Positions 38,781 to 48,752 of a DNA stretch of 64,000 nucleotides are shown here, in pieces. Source of the DNA: Pseudoalteromonas rubra (lineage in GTDB: Bacteria; Pseudomonadota; Gammaproteobacteria; Enterobacterales; Alteromonadaceae); NCBI RefSeq assembly GCF_005887095.1, contig NZ_PNCI01000022.1, positions 1 through 64,000 of the forward strand, read 5' to 3'. A program made the translations under genes and the position numbers. Every line of letters starts with the position of its first letter. The stretch's first letter is position 1. Below the pieces are notes generated by a model, which saw nothing but the letters and a program-made list of their open reading frames with translations, searched no databases and was not told the origin of the DNA.

Positions 38781-41068
38781 TTCATGGGGGTAAAGGTGAT
38801 ACGGTGGCTGATTTTACCCGGTAACAAGGGCACCGCTTCACCTCGTGCGTAACCATTAAATCCAGCCCGATAAAACGGCGATAATGGATGACCACTTTGA
38901 CCACCAGCAACGCTCATGATCGCTTTATCAAGGTGCCCGGGCTGAGCTATAAATCGTTGGGAAGCGCCAAATGCGGGTTTTTGTACTGCTGGCATATAGC
39001 TGTCACCAAACCCCGGGACCACTGGCATATCCAGCAAACCGCTGAGCAGTGGGATCTGTCGGCTAAATGGGTGTTTGACTTCAAGCTGATTTACTCGCCC
39101 CCACTGCCATGCTGCCATTTCGCTCCCTTCAGACTCCCGCAGTTGTACTTTGGCCGCCTCATAGGCCGCGAGTAACAGGGCGTCCCAGTCACTGTAGTTT
39201 TGCAACCACTGCGAAGGTTGCTGAGATACCAACTGCCACACGGCTGGCTCAAGATATCGTTTAAGAGGCGACAAGCTGCCATCAGCCTGTTGCAGGGTAT
39301 TTTCTACCGGGGCAAACAACAGGTCAATTGTCTGATCTCGAAATCGCCTGACCAGTGTATAGCCGACCGAGTCTGGACAGGCACAAGCCTGCCAGTCAGC
39401 CAAATAGGCAAGATCGCGTGAGTAGCGCGCTTTACGACTCTCAAGTAACTCGCTCAACAACTGGTGCCAGGGCATCAGAAAGCGCGCCTCATTATCGAGC
39501 TGTAAACGCATAAAATCGGCTTCGTTAAACTGGGATTGTGCCATCAGCCGGTCGCGGATCTGCTGAGCCCGAGCACCCAGTGCGTAACCCCCATCACCAA
39601 ATCGCTGGTGTTGTTGTGCCGATACAACCCGGGAGTTCGCAGTCCAGATCTTGCCATCCGCGGGATTTTTCACGACCGGACGGTGCACTTCGTTACTTTG
39701 CCAGTCCATACTGTAATCCTGGCTGGCAACGGCCAAATCACTGGGGGACTGTCGGGCTGGCACAGCACCGGTCGGCCGCCAGGCCGCATTTCCGCTGGCA
39801 TCGACAACCACCAAATTCTGAACCGGAATAGCGATATGTTCAGCCCGCCGTAGTGCATCATCAACAGACACGGCTTGCTCCAGCCCGGTCAAGCCAAGAT
39901 TAACTGCGTAATCCCGGTGTGCCACCCAGCTCAACGCATACGCGCCGTCCTGGATCTGCTTAACAGGGCCGTAGTCACTTAACGTCAAAGCAAATTCCTG
40001 ACGCTTCCCATCGGGTAATCGCAGCACTTCTGTAACCTGCCAGGTTTTATCAACATCCGGATTGAGCTTGATCCAGTCTGCGGTATCCAGATAGCCATTG
40101 GTGAATCCCCAGGCAATATGATTGTTACTGCCCACCACAATAGCTGGTGCACCTGGTAAGGTCACACCAGATACCTGGACGGGAATGCCAGCGGCAGTGT
40201 TGTAATTAAGTTGTGCCCGATACCAGATGGCTGGTGTGTTCAGGCCTAAATGCATATCGTCCGATACCATTGCTGCCCCCGTATCAGTATGATTCCCGGT
40301 CACCGCCCAGTTGTTACTACCATAAAGCGGTAGCTCCTTAATCTGATACCAAACATCAAAGTGTGCAATGTCACTTATTTTTGGTATAATAACCCCATCT
40401 TGATGGACTTCACTCCCATCGAGTGCAGCCTGGTAGTTACTGGGTTGAATAATAAAATCCACCATTTTCTGCCCAAGTAAAGACTCAACTAAAATAAGCG
40501 CCTCATCCCTTTTCAAGGTACTTTCTTGTAAATCCAGGTACATACTAAAAATGACCAGCAGACTATCCTCTGCTTTCCAGGGCCTGGCCTCTGCACCTAA
40601 CAAGAGATATTCAAACCCTTTCATACCACTTTGTGCTTGCCCTTCATTTACGCCCTGGGCATAGCGCGCAAGCAAGGTCTGATCTGACTTGGGTAGCTGC
40701 TGCAAGATAGTCTGGCTTCGAACACGAAACTGGTGAAACCGTAAACGCTTGTCAAGCTCAATGGCCGCTTCTCCAAATAATTCACTCAGTTCTCCAGCGG
40801 CATTTCGACGCAATAAATCCATTTGAAAAAAGCGATCCTGACCATGTGCAAAGCCCAACGCATAAGCGGCATCCTCGCGGTTTTGCGCCGTAATCACACT
40901 TTGACCCAGCGCATCTCGTTCCAAGGTTAACGGTGCACCTATCGCCGTTGACTGACCCTGCCCGTCGAGCGCAGGCAAGCTTAATGATAAGATCCCGTAC
41001 ACGACCGCACTGCCAGCCAGTGCCAGCAACACCAGAGTCGCAACAGTACGTCTTAACCAAGTCAGCAT
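38777..41068 (-). CDS. Penicillin acylase family (S45) N-terminal nucleophile hydrolase
   Basis: A 763-residue exported enzyme precursor. An N-terminal signal or anchor (about 8-25) and the alpha-chain region (RRNAAGELSELFG, typical of S45) come first. The self-cleavage site is LYGSNNWAVTG near residue 250, where the Ser becomes the beta-chain N-terminal nucleophile. The beta chain follows, with GSNNHIAWGFTN and PVQNLVVVDASGN. Family members include penicillin and acyl-homoserine-lactone acylases, and both activities fit. Quorum quenching or lactone turnover is therefore a possibility, not a conclusion. Confidence 0.85.
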   Translation of the reverse strand: MLTWLRRTVATLVLLALAGSAVVYGILSLSLPALDGQGQSTAIGAPLTLERDALGQSVITAQNREDAAYALGFAHGQDRFFQMDLLRRNAAGELSELFGEAAIELDKRLRFHQFRVRSQTILQQLPKSDQTLLARYAQGVNEGQAQSGMKGFEYLLLGAEARPWKAEDSLLVIFSMYLDLQESTLKRDEALILVESLLGQKMVDFIIQPSNYQAALDGSEVHQDGVIIPKISDIAHFDVWYQIKELPLYGSNNWAVTGNHTDTGAAMVSDDMHLGLNTPAIWYRAQLNYNTAAGIPVQVSGVTLPGAPAIVVGSNNHIAWGFTNGYLDTADWIKLNPDVDKTWQVTEVLRLPDGKRQEFALTLSDYGPVKQIQDGAYALSWVAHRDYAVNLGLTGLEQAVSVDDALRRAEHIAIPVQNLVVVDASGNAAWRPTGAVPARQSPSDLAVASQDYSMDWQSNEVHRPVVKNPADGKIWTANSRVVSAQQHQRFGDGGYALGARAQQIRDRLMAQSQFNEADFMRLQLDNEARFLMPWHQLLSELLESRKARYSRDLAYLADWQACACPDSVGYTLVRRFRDQTIDLLFAPVENTLQQADGSLSPLKRYLEPAVWQLVSQQPSQWLQNYSDWDALLLAAYEAAKVQLRESEGSEMAAWQWGRVNQLEVKHPFSRQIPLLSGLLDMPVVPGFGDSYMPAVQKPAFGASQRFIAQPGHLDKAIMSVAGGQSGHPLSPFYRAGFNGYARGEAVPLLPGKISHRITFTPMN

Positions 41069-41353
41069 ACTCTCTCCTTATTGTGAGTGATTAATGACCT
41101 AGCCAGCTTAGCGCTAAATACCCTGTATTGCATTACCGTATTGCATGACAGATCTGTGAATCCCGTTTGGAACATGTCGTCACTGGCGATAAAAAGAGTC
41201 GCCGCAACAAGTGCTTTGGTTCGCGCTCGATACCACGGTGGGCGTACCATCAGCGTCGGCAGGATTTTTCAGGTATAAATTACCTTGGGTCTTGGCGAGT
41301 TTTCATACAGACAACTATAGTTAAATGATTCAAGGATACTTTTTCACGTTTAC

Positions 41354-44300
41354 ATGCAGACCATACACGTGCTGTCGTCAAGGAAAGCCTTTTTAACCCG
41401 CTTTATAGTGGGCGCACTTTTATTGGTGATCCTGGCAGCAGGCTGGTACATCGATGGCATCAACGAACGCCGCCTGATTGAGATTGAGAAAAACCGCACT
41501 TATGAAGAGCTCAATGTTTATCGCACTCAGATAGAAGGCACGTTGGCTGCGAATATTCAGTTGGTTCGGGGGCTCGCCATTGCCCTTGCGCCTCAACCAA
41601 ATCTGGATCAGACACAGTTTGAGCGCTTTGCCGCCCCCTTGTTCGAAACCAGCAAAGTATTGCGTAATGTGGGCGCGGCACCCGATATGGTACTGCAAAT
41701 GGTGTACCCGCTCGAAGGAAATGAAAAAGCGATTGGGCTCAATTACCTCACCCACCCACAGCAAAAGAAAGACGCCACTAAAGCCAGAGACACTCGTAAT
41801 ATCGTCCTGGCCGGACCGTTAGAGCTCATTCAGGGCGGCATGGCGCTGATCGCACGGATCCCCGTGTATGTTGATAACGACAGTTTTTGGGGACTTCTTT
41901 CGGTCGTTATTGATATGCCCAAACTGTATGAACAAGTGTCACTAAATAAGCTCGAAGGAGATTATCTGATAGCGATCCAGGGCAGAAATGGCCTGGGCGA
42001 TAGCGGTGAATACTTCTATGGCTCGCCTACCATTCAGGAGCATAATCCGCTGGCATTTACCATTCATGTGCCATCGGGTAGCTGGGTAATGTACGCAGCT
42101 CCGCGCTACGGATGGCAGGCTTCATCAGCCGCATTATGGCCTTTTCGACTGGCACTGCTGACCATAGTGATATTCTTTTTCTGCGCATTTTCGTTTTATA
42201 CACGCTTGCTTTCGGAGTTAAAAAACAAAACCAATGCGTTGACCAATATGGGCTCGCTGGCGAAAGTGGGTGCCTGGTCGGTTGACCTGGCGTCTCATCA
42301 CATCACGCTGTCGGATGTAACACGCCAAATCTTTGCCGTACCATCACACTTTCAGCCCACCTGGATGAGTAGTACCGAGTTTTTCAAAGAAGGGCCCCAT
42401 CGCAAGAAGTTTCAGGATCATATGACTCAGGCGATCAAATATGGCAAACCCTTTGAGGATGAATTCATCGTCCAACCACACAAAGGGCAAGAATGTTGGG
42501 TGCTCATCAAAGCTCAGGCAAAACAGCACAATGGCTGGACCACACAGGTATTTGGCTCAGTGCAAAACATCAATGATCGTAAGCTAATGGCGATAGAGCA
42601 TGAAAAAGTGGCCAGAAATAATGAGTTGCTGGCCCAACTCAGTACCCATGAGGCCATCCTCAACAATCACACCGATCGCGCCCAGGAATTATGTACAGAT
42701 GCTGTTTGCCAGGCCGCTCGCGCATCTCGTGCCAGTATCTGGCTACTCAGTGACGATCATACACTGCTTTATCCAACCTGTTTCAGCAATACCCGTCGAG
42801 ACAGCTTGCAGCACTTCCCCCCCTGGCGCAAAGCGACCTTGCCAGGCCTGTTTTCTGCGGTGCTCAGCAAGCAAATTATAGAGGCCAGTACAGCAACCAA
42901 ACACCCAATCACCCGACCTCTGGCCGACCAATACCTCGACCCTTTTGAAGTCGAAGCCATGCTCATCACGCCCATTCTGCATCGCGGCGCTGTGTGCGGG
43001 ATACTCTGTACTGAATATGGTGATCCTTACCCGGACTGGACGGACAGTGACAGGCGCTTTGTGCATGCCATTGCCGCAATGCTGGCCAGTTTATTCAGCG
43101 GGCAACAACAGCAGCAGGCTAAACGTAAAGCGATTATAGAAAAAGAGCTGGCTGAACAATCCGCCAAAATTAAGGCCGACTTTCTGGCCAGTATGAGCCA
43201 CGAAATCCGCACCCCGATGAACGGCATTATTGGTATGCTGGAGATACTTGGTAATTCGCAACTCACAGACACACAACAGCGTAATCTGTCGCTTGCTCAA
43301 AGCTCAGCGGAGTCACTGCTCACTATCATTAACGACATACTGGATTTCTCCAAAATTGAAGCCGGCAAACTGAATATTGAGCAAATTGAATGTGACCTGA
43401 TCCAGATTATCAGTGACTGTTTTGCGGCCTTTGCGCCACGAGCCAATGACCAGCAGACTGAACTCTTTATCGATAGTCGAAATATGCAATATCAGTACGC
43501 TAAGACTGATCCGCACAGGCTCAAACAAGTGCTCAACAACCTGCTTAGCAATGCCGTCAAGTTTACCGAAGGCGGTAAGGTGACTCTGACATGTTATACC
43601 GAGCGCACCAGTGACCAGTCACGCTTATGGTGCAGTGTCGAAGACACAGGCATTGGGATTAGCAAACAACAGCTGAGTAAAATTTTTGATTCTTTTACAC
43701 AGGCCGATCCCTCAACCACGCGCAAATTCGGTGGCACGGGGCTGGGGCTCACCATAGCCAGACAGTTATGTGAACTGATGGGCGGCGCTCTCAACGCTTA
43801 CAGCAAGCCCAGTATTGGCAGCACCTTTACGTTTTATATTGAGCTCAGCGATCCACAACCCATTCGGGCGTTGGACGCCAAAAATGACAGCCTGTATGTT
43901 ATTGATGCGCACTCACCTTCCGATCTGGCTGCGCGGCATATGCTGGATGCCTGGCATATCCCAACTGAGCACTTTGAGAACGTGGCGCAAATGCTTGAGT
44001 TTTACAACACCAAAGAATCGCATAAGCCTGCTCTGATCATTGCCACAAAAGTGCTCAGCCACTCGTCGGACTCAGACATACAGAGCCTGATAAAGCTGAT
44101 AAAAGTCAAGCAGCTCAACTATGCGCTGCTGTGCCACACCATGCAGGAAACTGAAGCCTGGCCTCAGTTTTCATCCAATAACCTGCTGCTTGCGCCCCTG
44201 ACCCCAGCCAATGCCTTATCTTTAGTGAAACGCAAAGAGCCCATTGCCGCAAAAATCGCAGAAGACGTCTGTCTGGATGTCGATATTCTGCTTGTAGAAG

Positions 44301-44668
44301 ACAACAAGATAAACCAAACCGTAGCAACCACCCTGCTCGAAAAGCTGGGCGCCCATGTCACGTGTGCTCACAATGGTCTGGCGGCGATTGGCCACCTCAA
44401 GGTACGAGAGGAGCCTTATGCTATCATTCTCATGGATTGCCAAATGCCAGAGATGGATGGCTACACAGCCACCAAAGAGATCCGTGCAGGCATAGCGGGC
44501 GAGCAACACCAGCAAACACCTATCATTGCCCTGACGGCGAATGCCATGGAAGGTGATGAAGAAAAGTGTCTGGCTGCCGGTATGGACGCCTACCTTAGCA
44601 AGCCCATCAATTTTAATGCCCTGAGCAAAATGTTACAGCGCTGGGTCGATGAAGCCAAAACCTGCTGA
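41354..44668 (+). CDS. CHASE-PAS-GAF hybrid sensor histidine kinase
   Basis: A 1104-residue membrane kinase. The order is: membrane segment (18-34); periplasmic CHASE domain (about 60-245, with EGTLAANIQLVRGLA and IPVYVDN); a second membrane segment (264-284); a PAS-like domain (about 295-410); GAF (about 440-585); HisKA with phospho-His616 in SHEIRTPMNG; HATPase_c (N box [23 protein letters not shown]) to about 830; a degenerate receiver (about 845-960) lacking the phospho-Asp signature; and an intact receiver with Asp1028 in LMDCQMPEMDG. No Hpt domain is present, so phosphotransfer must go elsewhere. CHASE domains sense small extracellular ligands; the ligand here is unknown. It is transcribed alone. 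Confidence 0.88.
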   Translation: MQTIHVLSSRKAFLTRFIVGALLLVILAAGWYIDGINERRLIEIEKNRTYEELNVYRTQIEGTLAANIQLVRGLAIALAPQPNLDQTQFERFAAPLFETSKVLRNVGAAPDMVLQMVYPLEGNEKAIGLNYLTHPQQKKDATKARDTRNIVLAGPLELIQGGMALIARIPVYVDNDSFWGLLSVVIDMPKLYEQVSLNKLEGDYLIAIQGRNGLGDSGEYFYGSPTIQEHNPLAFTIHVPSGSWVMYAAPRYGWQASSAALWPFRLALLTIVIFFFCAFSFYTRLLSELKNKTNALTNMGSLAKVGAWSVDLASHHITLSDVTRQIFAVPSHFQPTWMSSTEFFKEGPHRKKFQDHMTQAIKYGKPFEDEFIVQPHKGQECWVLIKAQAKQHNGWTTQVFGSVQNINDRKLMAIEHEKVARNNELLAQLSTHEAILNNHTDRAQELCTDAVCQAARASRASIWLLSDDHTLLYPTCFSNTRRDSLQHFPPWRKATLPGLFSAVLSKQIIEASTATKHPITRPLADQYLDPFEVEAMLITPILHRGAVCGILCTEYGDPYPDWTDSDRRFVHAIAAMLASLFSGQQQQQAKRKAIIEKELAEQSAKIKADFLASMSHEIRTPMNGIIGMLEILGNSQLTDTQQRNLSLAQSSAESLLTIINDILDFSKIEAGKLNIEQIECDLIQIISDCFAAFAPRANDQQTELFIDSRNMQYQYAKTDPHRLKQVLNNLLSNAVKFTEGGKVTLTCYTERTSDQSRLWCSVEDTGIGISKQQLSKIFDSFTQADPSTTRKFGGTGLGLTIARQLCELMGGALNAYSKPSIGSTFTFYIELSDPQPIRALDAKNDSLYVIDAHSPSDLAARHMLDAWHIPTEHFENVAQMLEFYNTKESHKPALIIATKVLSHSSDSDIQSLIKLIKVKQLNYALLCHTMQETEAWPQFSSNNLLLAPLTPANALSLVKRKEPIAAKIAEDVCLDVDILLVEDNKINQTVATTLLEKLGAHVTCAHNGLAAIGHLKVREEPYAIILMDCQMPEMDGYTATKEIRAGIAGEQHQQTPIIALTANAMEGDEEKCLAAGMDAYLSKPINFNALSKMLQRWVDEAKTC

Positions 44669-44799
44669 TAAGGCTAATGAAAGTGCACTTCATTCATCTG
44701 AGGCCACTAGGCAAGGCCGCTCAAATCGCATAGAGTTAAGCCATGAAAAAACCTGATCTGCTGCACACGACCGGCAGCACATTATACTAGGGAAGAGAT

Positions 44800-45417
44800 A
44801 TGAATTTATCCAAGATCGAACAGCGGATCATTGGCTGTCTGCTGGAAAAACAGACGACAACGCCAGATCAGTACCCACTCTCACTCAATGCACTGACCAA
44901 TGCGTGCAATCAGAAATCGAACCGGGAACCTGTGATGTCTCTGACCGAATCTGACGTACTGGACACCCTGGCTCAGCTTGAACAAAAGCGTATCGTCGTG
45001 TGTGACGAAGGGCTATCCGGCAGGGTAAACAAATATCAGCACCGTTTTTGTAATAGCGAGTTTGGTAGCCTGAAACTGACCGAACAACAGCGCGCCATTG
45101 TCTGCTTGTTGTTGTTACGCGGGCCCCAGACCCCCGGAGAATTACGCACCCGCAGTGGCCGTCTGGCAGAATTTGCAACGGTTGGCGAAGTAGAGGCTGC
45201 ACTGAATGAACTGCAACAACAAGAGCTCGCCATGCGCCTGGCCAGAGAGCCCGGAAAACGAGAATCACGCTACCAACATCTGTTCGGTAACCCAGAGGAT
45301 TACGAACAAACAGAAGTAAGTACATCAGAAGCAACTGTGAATCTGGATGAACTGCTGCAGGAAATCGATCAGCTCAAACAGGATCTACAAACCATTAAGC
45401 AGCACCTGGGCCTGTGA
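44800..45417 (+). CDS. YceH family (DUF480) protein
   Basis: A 205-residue member of the YceH/DUF480 family, with two winged-helix-like halves (about 5-80, with IIGCLLEKQTTTPDQYPLSL, and 90-165, with LLLRGPQTPGELR). A short coiled-coil tail (about 180-205) rich in Leu, Gln and Asp follows. Its function is unknown; the fold suggests nucleic acid binding. A ribosome binding site (GGGAAGAG) lies close to the ATG. It is single, between the CHASE kinase and nadE. Confidence 0.85.
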   Translation: MNLSKIEQRIIGCLLEKQTTTPDQYPLSLNALTNACNQKSNREPVMSLTESDVLDTLAQLEQKRIVVCDEGLSGRVNKYQHRFCNSEFGSLKLTEQQRAIVCLLLLRGPQTPGELRTRSGRLAEFATVGEVEAALNELQQQELAMRLAREPGKRESRYQHLFGNPEDYEQTEVSTSEATVNLDELLQEIDQLKQDLQTIKQHLGL

Positions 45418-45511
45418 AAAACAGATCTAATCTGTAACAAATTCAAGTAAACTTAGAACAATCAGACATAATTGGACCAGCCGTAGAATACGGGTGGTAA
45501 GAGGAAACACC

Positions 45512-46348
45512 ATGCGTGAAGCGATCATCGCTGAAATGAAAGTTCAGCCTACCATTGATGTCGCGGCGGAAGTCGCCCGACGTGTTCAGTTTATTAAACA
45601 CACGCTGATTTCAGCCCACTGCCATAGTCTGGTTTTGGGGATCAGCGGCGGTGTTGACTCCTCAACCTGTGGCCGCTTGTGTCAGCTGGCGATTGACGAG
45701 CTGAATGCCGAGCAAGGTTGTCAGGATTATCAGTTTATTGCCATGCGCCTGCCATACGGTACTCAAGCTGACGAAGACGAAGCGCAGCAGGCGCTGGCGT
45801 TTATTCAACCCAGCAAACGCTTAACCGTTAATATTAAGGCGGCTGCTGATGCTATGCACGAGCAGGCACTTCAGGCTATGCAAGACAGCGACACAACAGT
45901 GCCCAACGCCACCCTGGTTGATTTTGTCAAAGGCAATGTCAAAGCCAGACAGCGTATGGTTGCACAGTATGAAATCGCTGGCCTGACAAGAGGTCTGGTG
46001 GTCGGGACCGACCACAGTGCGGAGAACATCACCGGCTTTTATACCAAATTTGGCGATGGCGCCTGCGATTTAGCACCGCTGTTTGGCCTTTCAAAACGAC
46101 AAGTGCGGGCATTGGCCGACTACCTGGGTGCGCCACAATCACTGGTACATAAAACCCCGACGGCTGATCTGGAATGCGATCGCCCAGGGCTTGCCGATGA
46201 GGAAGCACTTGGCCTGAGCTATGATGACATTGATGACTTCCTGGAGGGCAAACCTGTCAGTCTAGATGTTGAGCAACTGCTGATCGGTATTTATCAGAAA
46301 ACACAACACAAACGTCAGCCAATCCCCACCATCTACGACAGTGAATAA
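45512..46348 (+). CDS. nadE: Ammonia-dependent NAD+ synthetase
   Basis: A 278-residue N-type ATP pyrophosphatase that amidates deamido-NAD to NAD with ammonia. The P-loop is [13 protein letters not shown] near residue 46. [20 protein letters not shown] and [14 protein letters not shown] are also characteristic. The glutaminase domain of longer NadE is absent, as in E. coli NadE (275). The frame is open from GTG at 45494, but AGAGGAA six bases before the ATG at 45512 fixes the start. Confidence 0.95.
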   Translation: MREAIIAEMKVQPTIDVAAEVARRVQFIKHTLISAHCHSLVLGISGGVDSSTCGRLCQLAIDELNAEQGCQDYQFIAMRLPYGTQADEDEAQQALAFIQPSKRLTVNIKAAADAMHEQALQAMQDSDTTVPNATLVDFVKGNVKARQRMVAQYEIAGLTRGLVVGTDHSAENITGFYTKFGDGACDLAPLFGLSKRQVRALADYLGAPQSLVHKTPTADLECDRPGLADEEALGLSYDDIDDFLEGKPVSLDVEQLLIGIYQKTQHKRQPIPTIYDSE

Positions 46349-46490
46349 GTGACAGATGCAAGGCCCTGTGATCTGGTCTGCGTTATCTCACGTACAAGGC
46401 CAGACGCACAACGCGGGGCTTAACTCGGGTGCCAGCGCTGCTGCGCGCCCGATTGCGCACTTTACTCGTTAAACCTGCAAAGAAGGATAC

Positions 46491-47204
46491 ATGCCAATGA
46501 CATCGCCGATTTTGATTACCGGAGCCGCACAACGTGTAGGGCTGGCGATGGTTCAGCACTTTATTGCTGAAGACATCCCCGTGATCATGACATATCGCAC
46601 AAAACACCCGATCATCGATACGCTGATTGAACAAGGCGTGACCTGTATTCAGGCCGACTTTAATCAGCCGGGTGCCGTTGCAACACTGATCGCACAGGTC
46701 CAGCAGCATACCAAGGCGTTAAGCGCCGTCATACACAATGCATCGAGCTGGGACTGTGAATCGAGTAATCCGGATCACAATGCACTCTTTGATGCCATGA
46801 TGCACATACATGCCAAGGTCCCCTATCTGCTTAATATGGGCCTGGCACCTTTGCTGCAAAACCATGAAAGTACGGCCGATATCATTCATATTACAGATTA
46901 TGTGGTCGAAAAAGGCAGCCCAAAACACATTGCTTATGCTGCCAGCAAAGCAGCACTGGATAACCTCAGCCGCTCCTTTGCAGCTAAGTATGCACCTAAG
47001 ATTAAAGTGAACTCAGTGGCACCGTCGCTGATCATTTTCAACGAGGATGACAGCGAAGAATATAAAGCTAAAACATTGAAGAAATCCATCATGGGCATTG
47101 AGCCGGGCTGTCGAGAAGTGATCGACGCCGTCGAGTTGCTGCGTAAAAGTAATTACATCACCGGTCGCACCCTGGCCGTTGACGGAGGCCGCCACCTGAA
47201 ATAG
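46491..47204 (+). CDS. folM: Dihydromonapterin reductase FolM
   Basis: A 237-residue short-chain dehydrogenase. The NADP loop is [10 protein letters not shown] near residue 7. HNASSWD and the Tyr-Lys pair in [12 protein letters not shown] are present. It ends with [12 protein letters not shown], typical of FolM. FolM reduces dihydromonapterin to tetrahydromonapterin. The next two genes supply earlier steps (folE, GTP cyclohydrolase I; folX, dihydroneopterin triphosphate epimerase), so the trio forms a monapterin pathway. AAGGA lies before the ATG. In Pseudomonas this cofactor serves phenylalanine hydroxylase; no such gene is in this window. Confidence 0.9.
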   Translation: MPMTSPILITGAAQRVGLAMVQHFIAEDIPVIMTYRTKHPIIDTLIEQGVTCIQADFNQPGAVATLIAQVQQHTKALSAVIHNASSWDCESSNPDHNALFDAMMHIHAKVPYLLNMGLAPLLQNHESTADIIHITDYVVEKGSPKHIAYAASKAALDNLSRSFAAKYAPKIKVNSVAPSLIIFNEDDSEEYKAKTLKKSIMGIEPGCREVIDAVELLRKSNYITGRTLAVDGGRHLK

Positions 47205-47227
47205 CAGGCCTGAGCGAATCAACTACA

Positions 47228-47794
47228 GTGAGTTTTATTATGCATGAAGAATTAAAAAGCAGTTTCCAGCAAATTATCACCGCCGTTGGCGAGGACAAAG
47301 ATCGTGAAGGGCTGCTTGATACCCCGAAACGTGCAGCTAAGGCCATGGAATATCTGACTCAGGGCTATCGCCAGGAGTTGAGTGATGTGACCAACAATGC
47401 CGTATTTAGCTCTGATGCTGATGACATGGTTCTCATCCAGGACATCGAGCTTTATTCAATGTGTGAACATCACCTGCTACCCTTCGTTGGTCGTGCACAC
47501 ATCGCTTACATTCCCAATGGCAAGGTGTTAGGCTTATCTAAGTTTGCACGCATTGTGGATATGTACGCACGCCGCTTCCAGATCCAGGAACAGCTAACCC
47601 ATCAGATTGCGAAGGCAGTCGAAGAGGTTACCGGAGCCCGCGGTGTGGGCGTGGTGATCGAAGCCAAACACATGTGCATGATGATGCGTGGTGTTGAAAA
47701 ACAAAATTCACAGATGCGTACTTCAGTCATGCTGGGTAACTTCCGTGAAGACGCCAAAACACGCAATGAATTCTTACAACTACTAAAACGCTAA
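47228..47794 (+). CDS. folE: GTP cyclohydrolase I
   Basis: A 188-residue zinc enzyme that opens and rearranges GTP to dihydroneopterin triphosphate. Zinc ligands are in MCEHHLLPF near residue 77 and the later Cys in [27 protein letters not shown] is the family core. It starts at GTG 47228 or ATG 47240; neither has a strong ribosome binding site. It is shorter than E. coli FolE (222) because the N-terminal extension is missing. This is normal for the FolE copies linked to folM and folX. Confidence 0.93.
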   Translation: MSFIMHEELKSSFQQIITAVGEDKDREGLLDTPKRAAKAMEYLTQGYRQELSDVTNNAVFSSDADDMVLIQDIELYSMCEHHLLPFVGRAHIAYIPNGKVLGLSKFARIVDMYARRFQIQEQLTHQIAKAVEEVTGARGVGVVIEAKHMCMMMRGVEKQNSQMRTSVMLGNFREDAKTRNEFLQLLKR

Positions 47795-47803
47795 GGACCA
47801 CTT

Positions 47804-48169
47804 ATGCACACGGCGATCATCAATATTACCAATCTGAGGTTACGCACTTTCATCGGGTTCAATCCCGAAGAAAGAGAAAAAAAGCAGGATGTTGTGATCA
47901 ATATCGAGATCCATTACCCCGCCGACGCGGAGTGCTTATTTCATGATGAAGTCGGCCATGCGCTGAACTACAAAACCATCACCAAAGCCGTGATCGCCAA
48001 AGTGGAAGACGGCCACTTTTTGCTGCTGGAGAAGCTGGTTGCAGACATTTTGACTGAGTGCCACCAGCATCCGGATGTCAGTTATGCCAAAGTCAGGGTC
48101 GATAAGCCACATGCACTGCGCTTTGCGGATTCCGTGTCCTTAACACTAGAATGGCGCAAACCTGCATGA
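47804..48169 (+). CDS. folX: Dihydroneopterin triphosphate 2'-epimerase
   Basis: A 121-residue protein of the dihydroneopterin aldolase/epimerase fold. It has NLRLRTFIGFNPEEREKKQD at the N-terminus, DEVGHALNYKTITKAV, and LLEKLVADIL. Linkage to folM and folE nine bases upstream points to the epimerase FolX, which makes dihydromonapterin triphosphate, rather than to aldolase FolB. AAGGA precedes the ATG. Confidence 0.88.
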   Translation: MHTAIINITNLRLRTFIGFNPEEREKKQDVVINIEIHYPADAECLFHDEVGHALNYKTITKAVIAKVEDGHFLLLEKLVADILTECHQHPDVSYAKVRVDKPHALRFADSVSLTLEWRKPA

Positions 48170-48186
48170 CCTTTTCTGGCAGCGGT

Positions 48187-48612
48187 TTACACTAAGCCAG
48201 CTGCCAGCCCTATCACCATAGCATAGCGTAAGCCCTTACCAAGAAATACCAACAACAAGAAAAGCCCAAATCGAACGCGAAATACGCCCGCAATCAGGGT
48301 CAATGGGTCGCCAACTATGGGTAACCAGGCAAACAACAAGCTAAAGGTGCCATACTTTTGAAACTGCCTTTGCGCTTTATCCATGGCTGATCTGGAAACC
48401 GGAAACCAGCGCCGTCCCTCAAACCTGCTTACTGCGGTCCCCAAATAGTAGTTGACCACACTGCCCAGTACATTGCCCGCAGTCGCACTTAGCCACAATA
48501 ACCACAGCGCGCCTTGTTGCTGTACAACCAGTCCTGTCAGCAACAGTTCCGAAGAAGCCGGTAGCAAAGTAGCGGAAATAAAGGCAGATAAAAACAACGA
48601 AGCATACAACAT
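48187..48612 (-). CDS. YqaA-type small membrane protein (SNARE/DedA-like)
   Basis: A 141-residue membrane protein with about four helices, of the YqaA/VTT group. Marks are SATLLPASSELLLTGL, GNVLGSVVNYYLG and the conserved LLFAWLPIVGDPLTLIAG. The function is uncertain; relatives are linked to envelope and lipid homeostasis. It is convergent with folX (17 bases) and divergent from the CxxS lipoprotein gene. Confidence 0.82.
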   Translation of the reverse strand: MLYASLFLSAFISATLLPASSELLLTGLVVQQQGALWLLWLSATAGNVLGSVVNYYLGTAVSRFEGRRWFPVSRSAMDKAQRQFQKYGTFSLLFAWLPIVGDPLTLIAGVFRVRFGLFLLLVFLGKGLRYAMVIGLAAGLV

Positions 48613-48752
48613 AATAATGGACGTCTACCAATGGCCGGTGTAATTCTGAGTTGGGTCTGTTTCTGAGGAGGGCAAGCGGATACATCGCTGAAACTTGCGC
48701 TCACCTGAAAAATACGCATTAATGAGGGTATTGTAACGCAAGGAACGTAATA

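Noticed and set aside
41087..41278. 63-codon plus-strand frame before the CHASE kinase
   Set aside because: No ribosome binding site and no recognisable product; the region is the divergent promoter of two genes.
48176..48207. Stem CTGGCAGC/GCTGCCAG between folX and the YqaA gene as a terminator
   Set aside because: No T run follows on either strand, and the loop is 16 bases. It is a hairpin but not a supported terminator.
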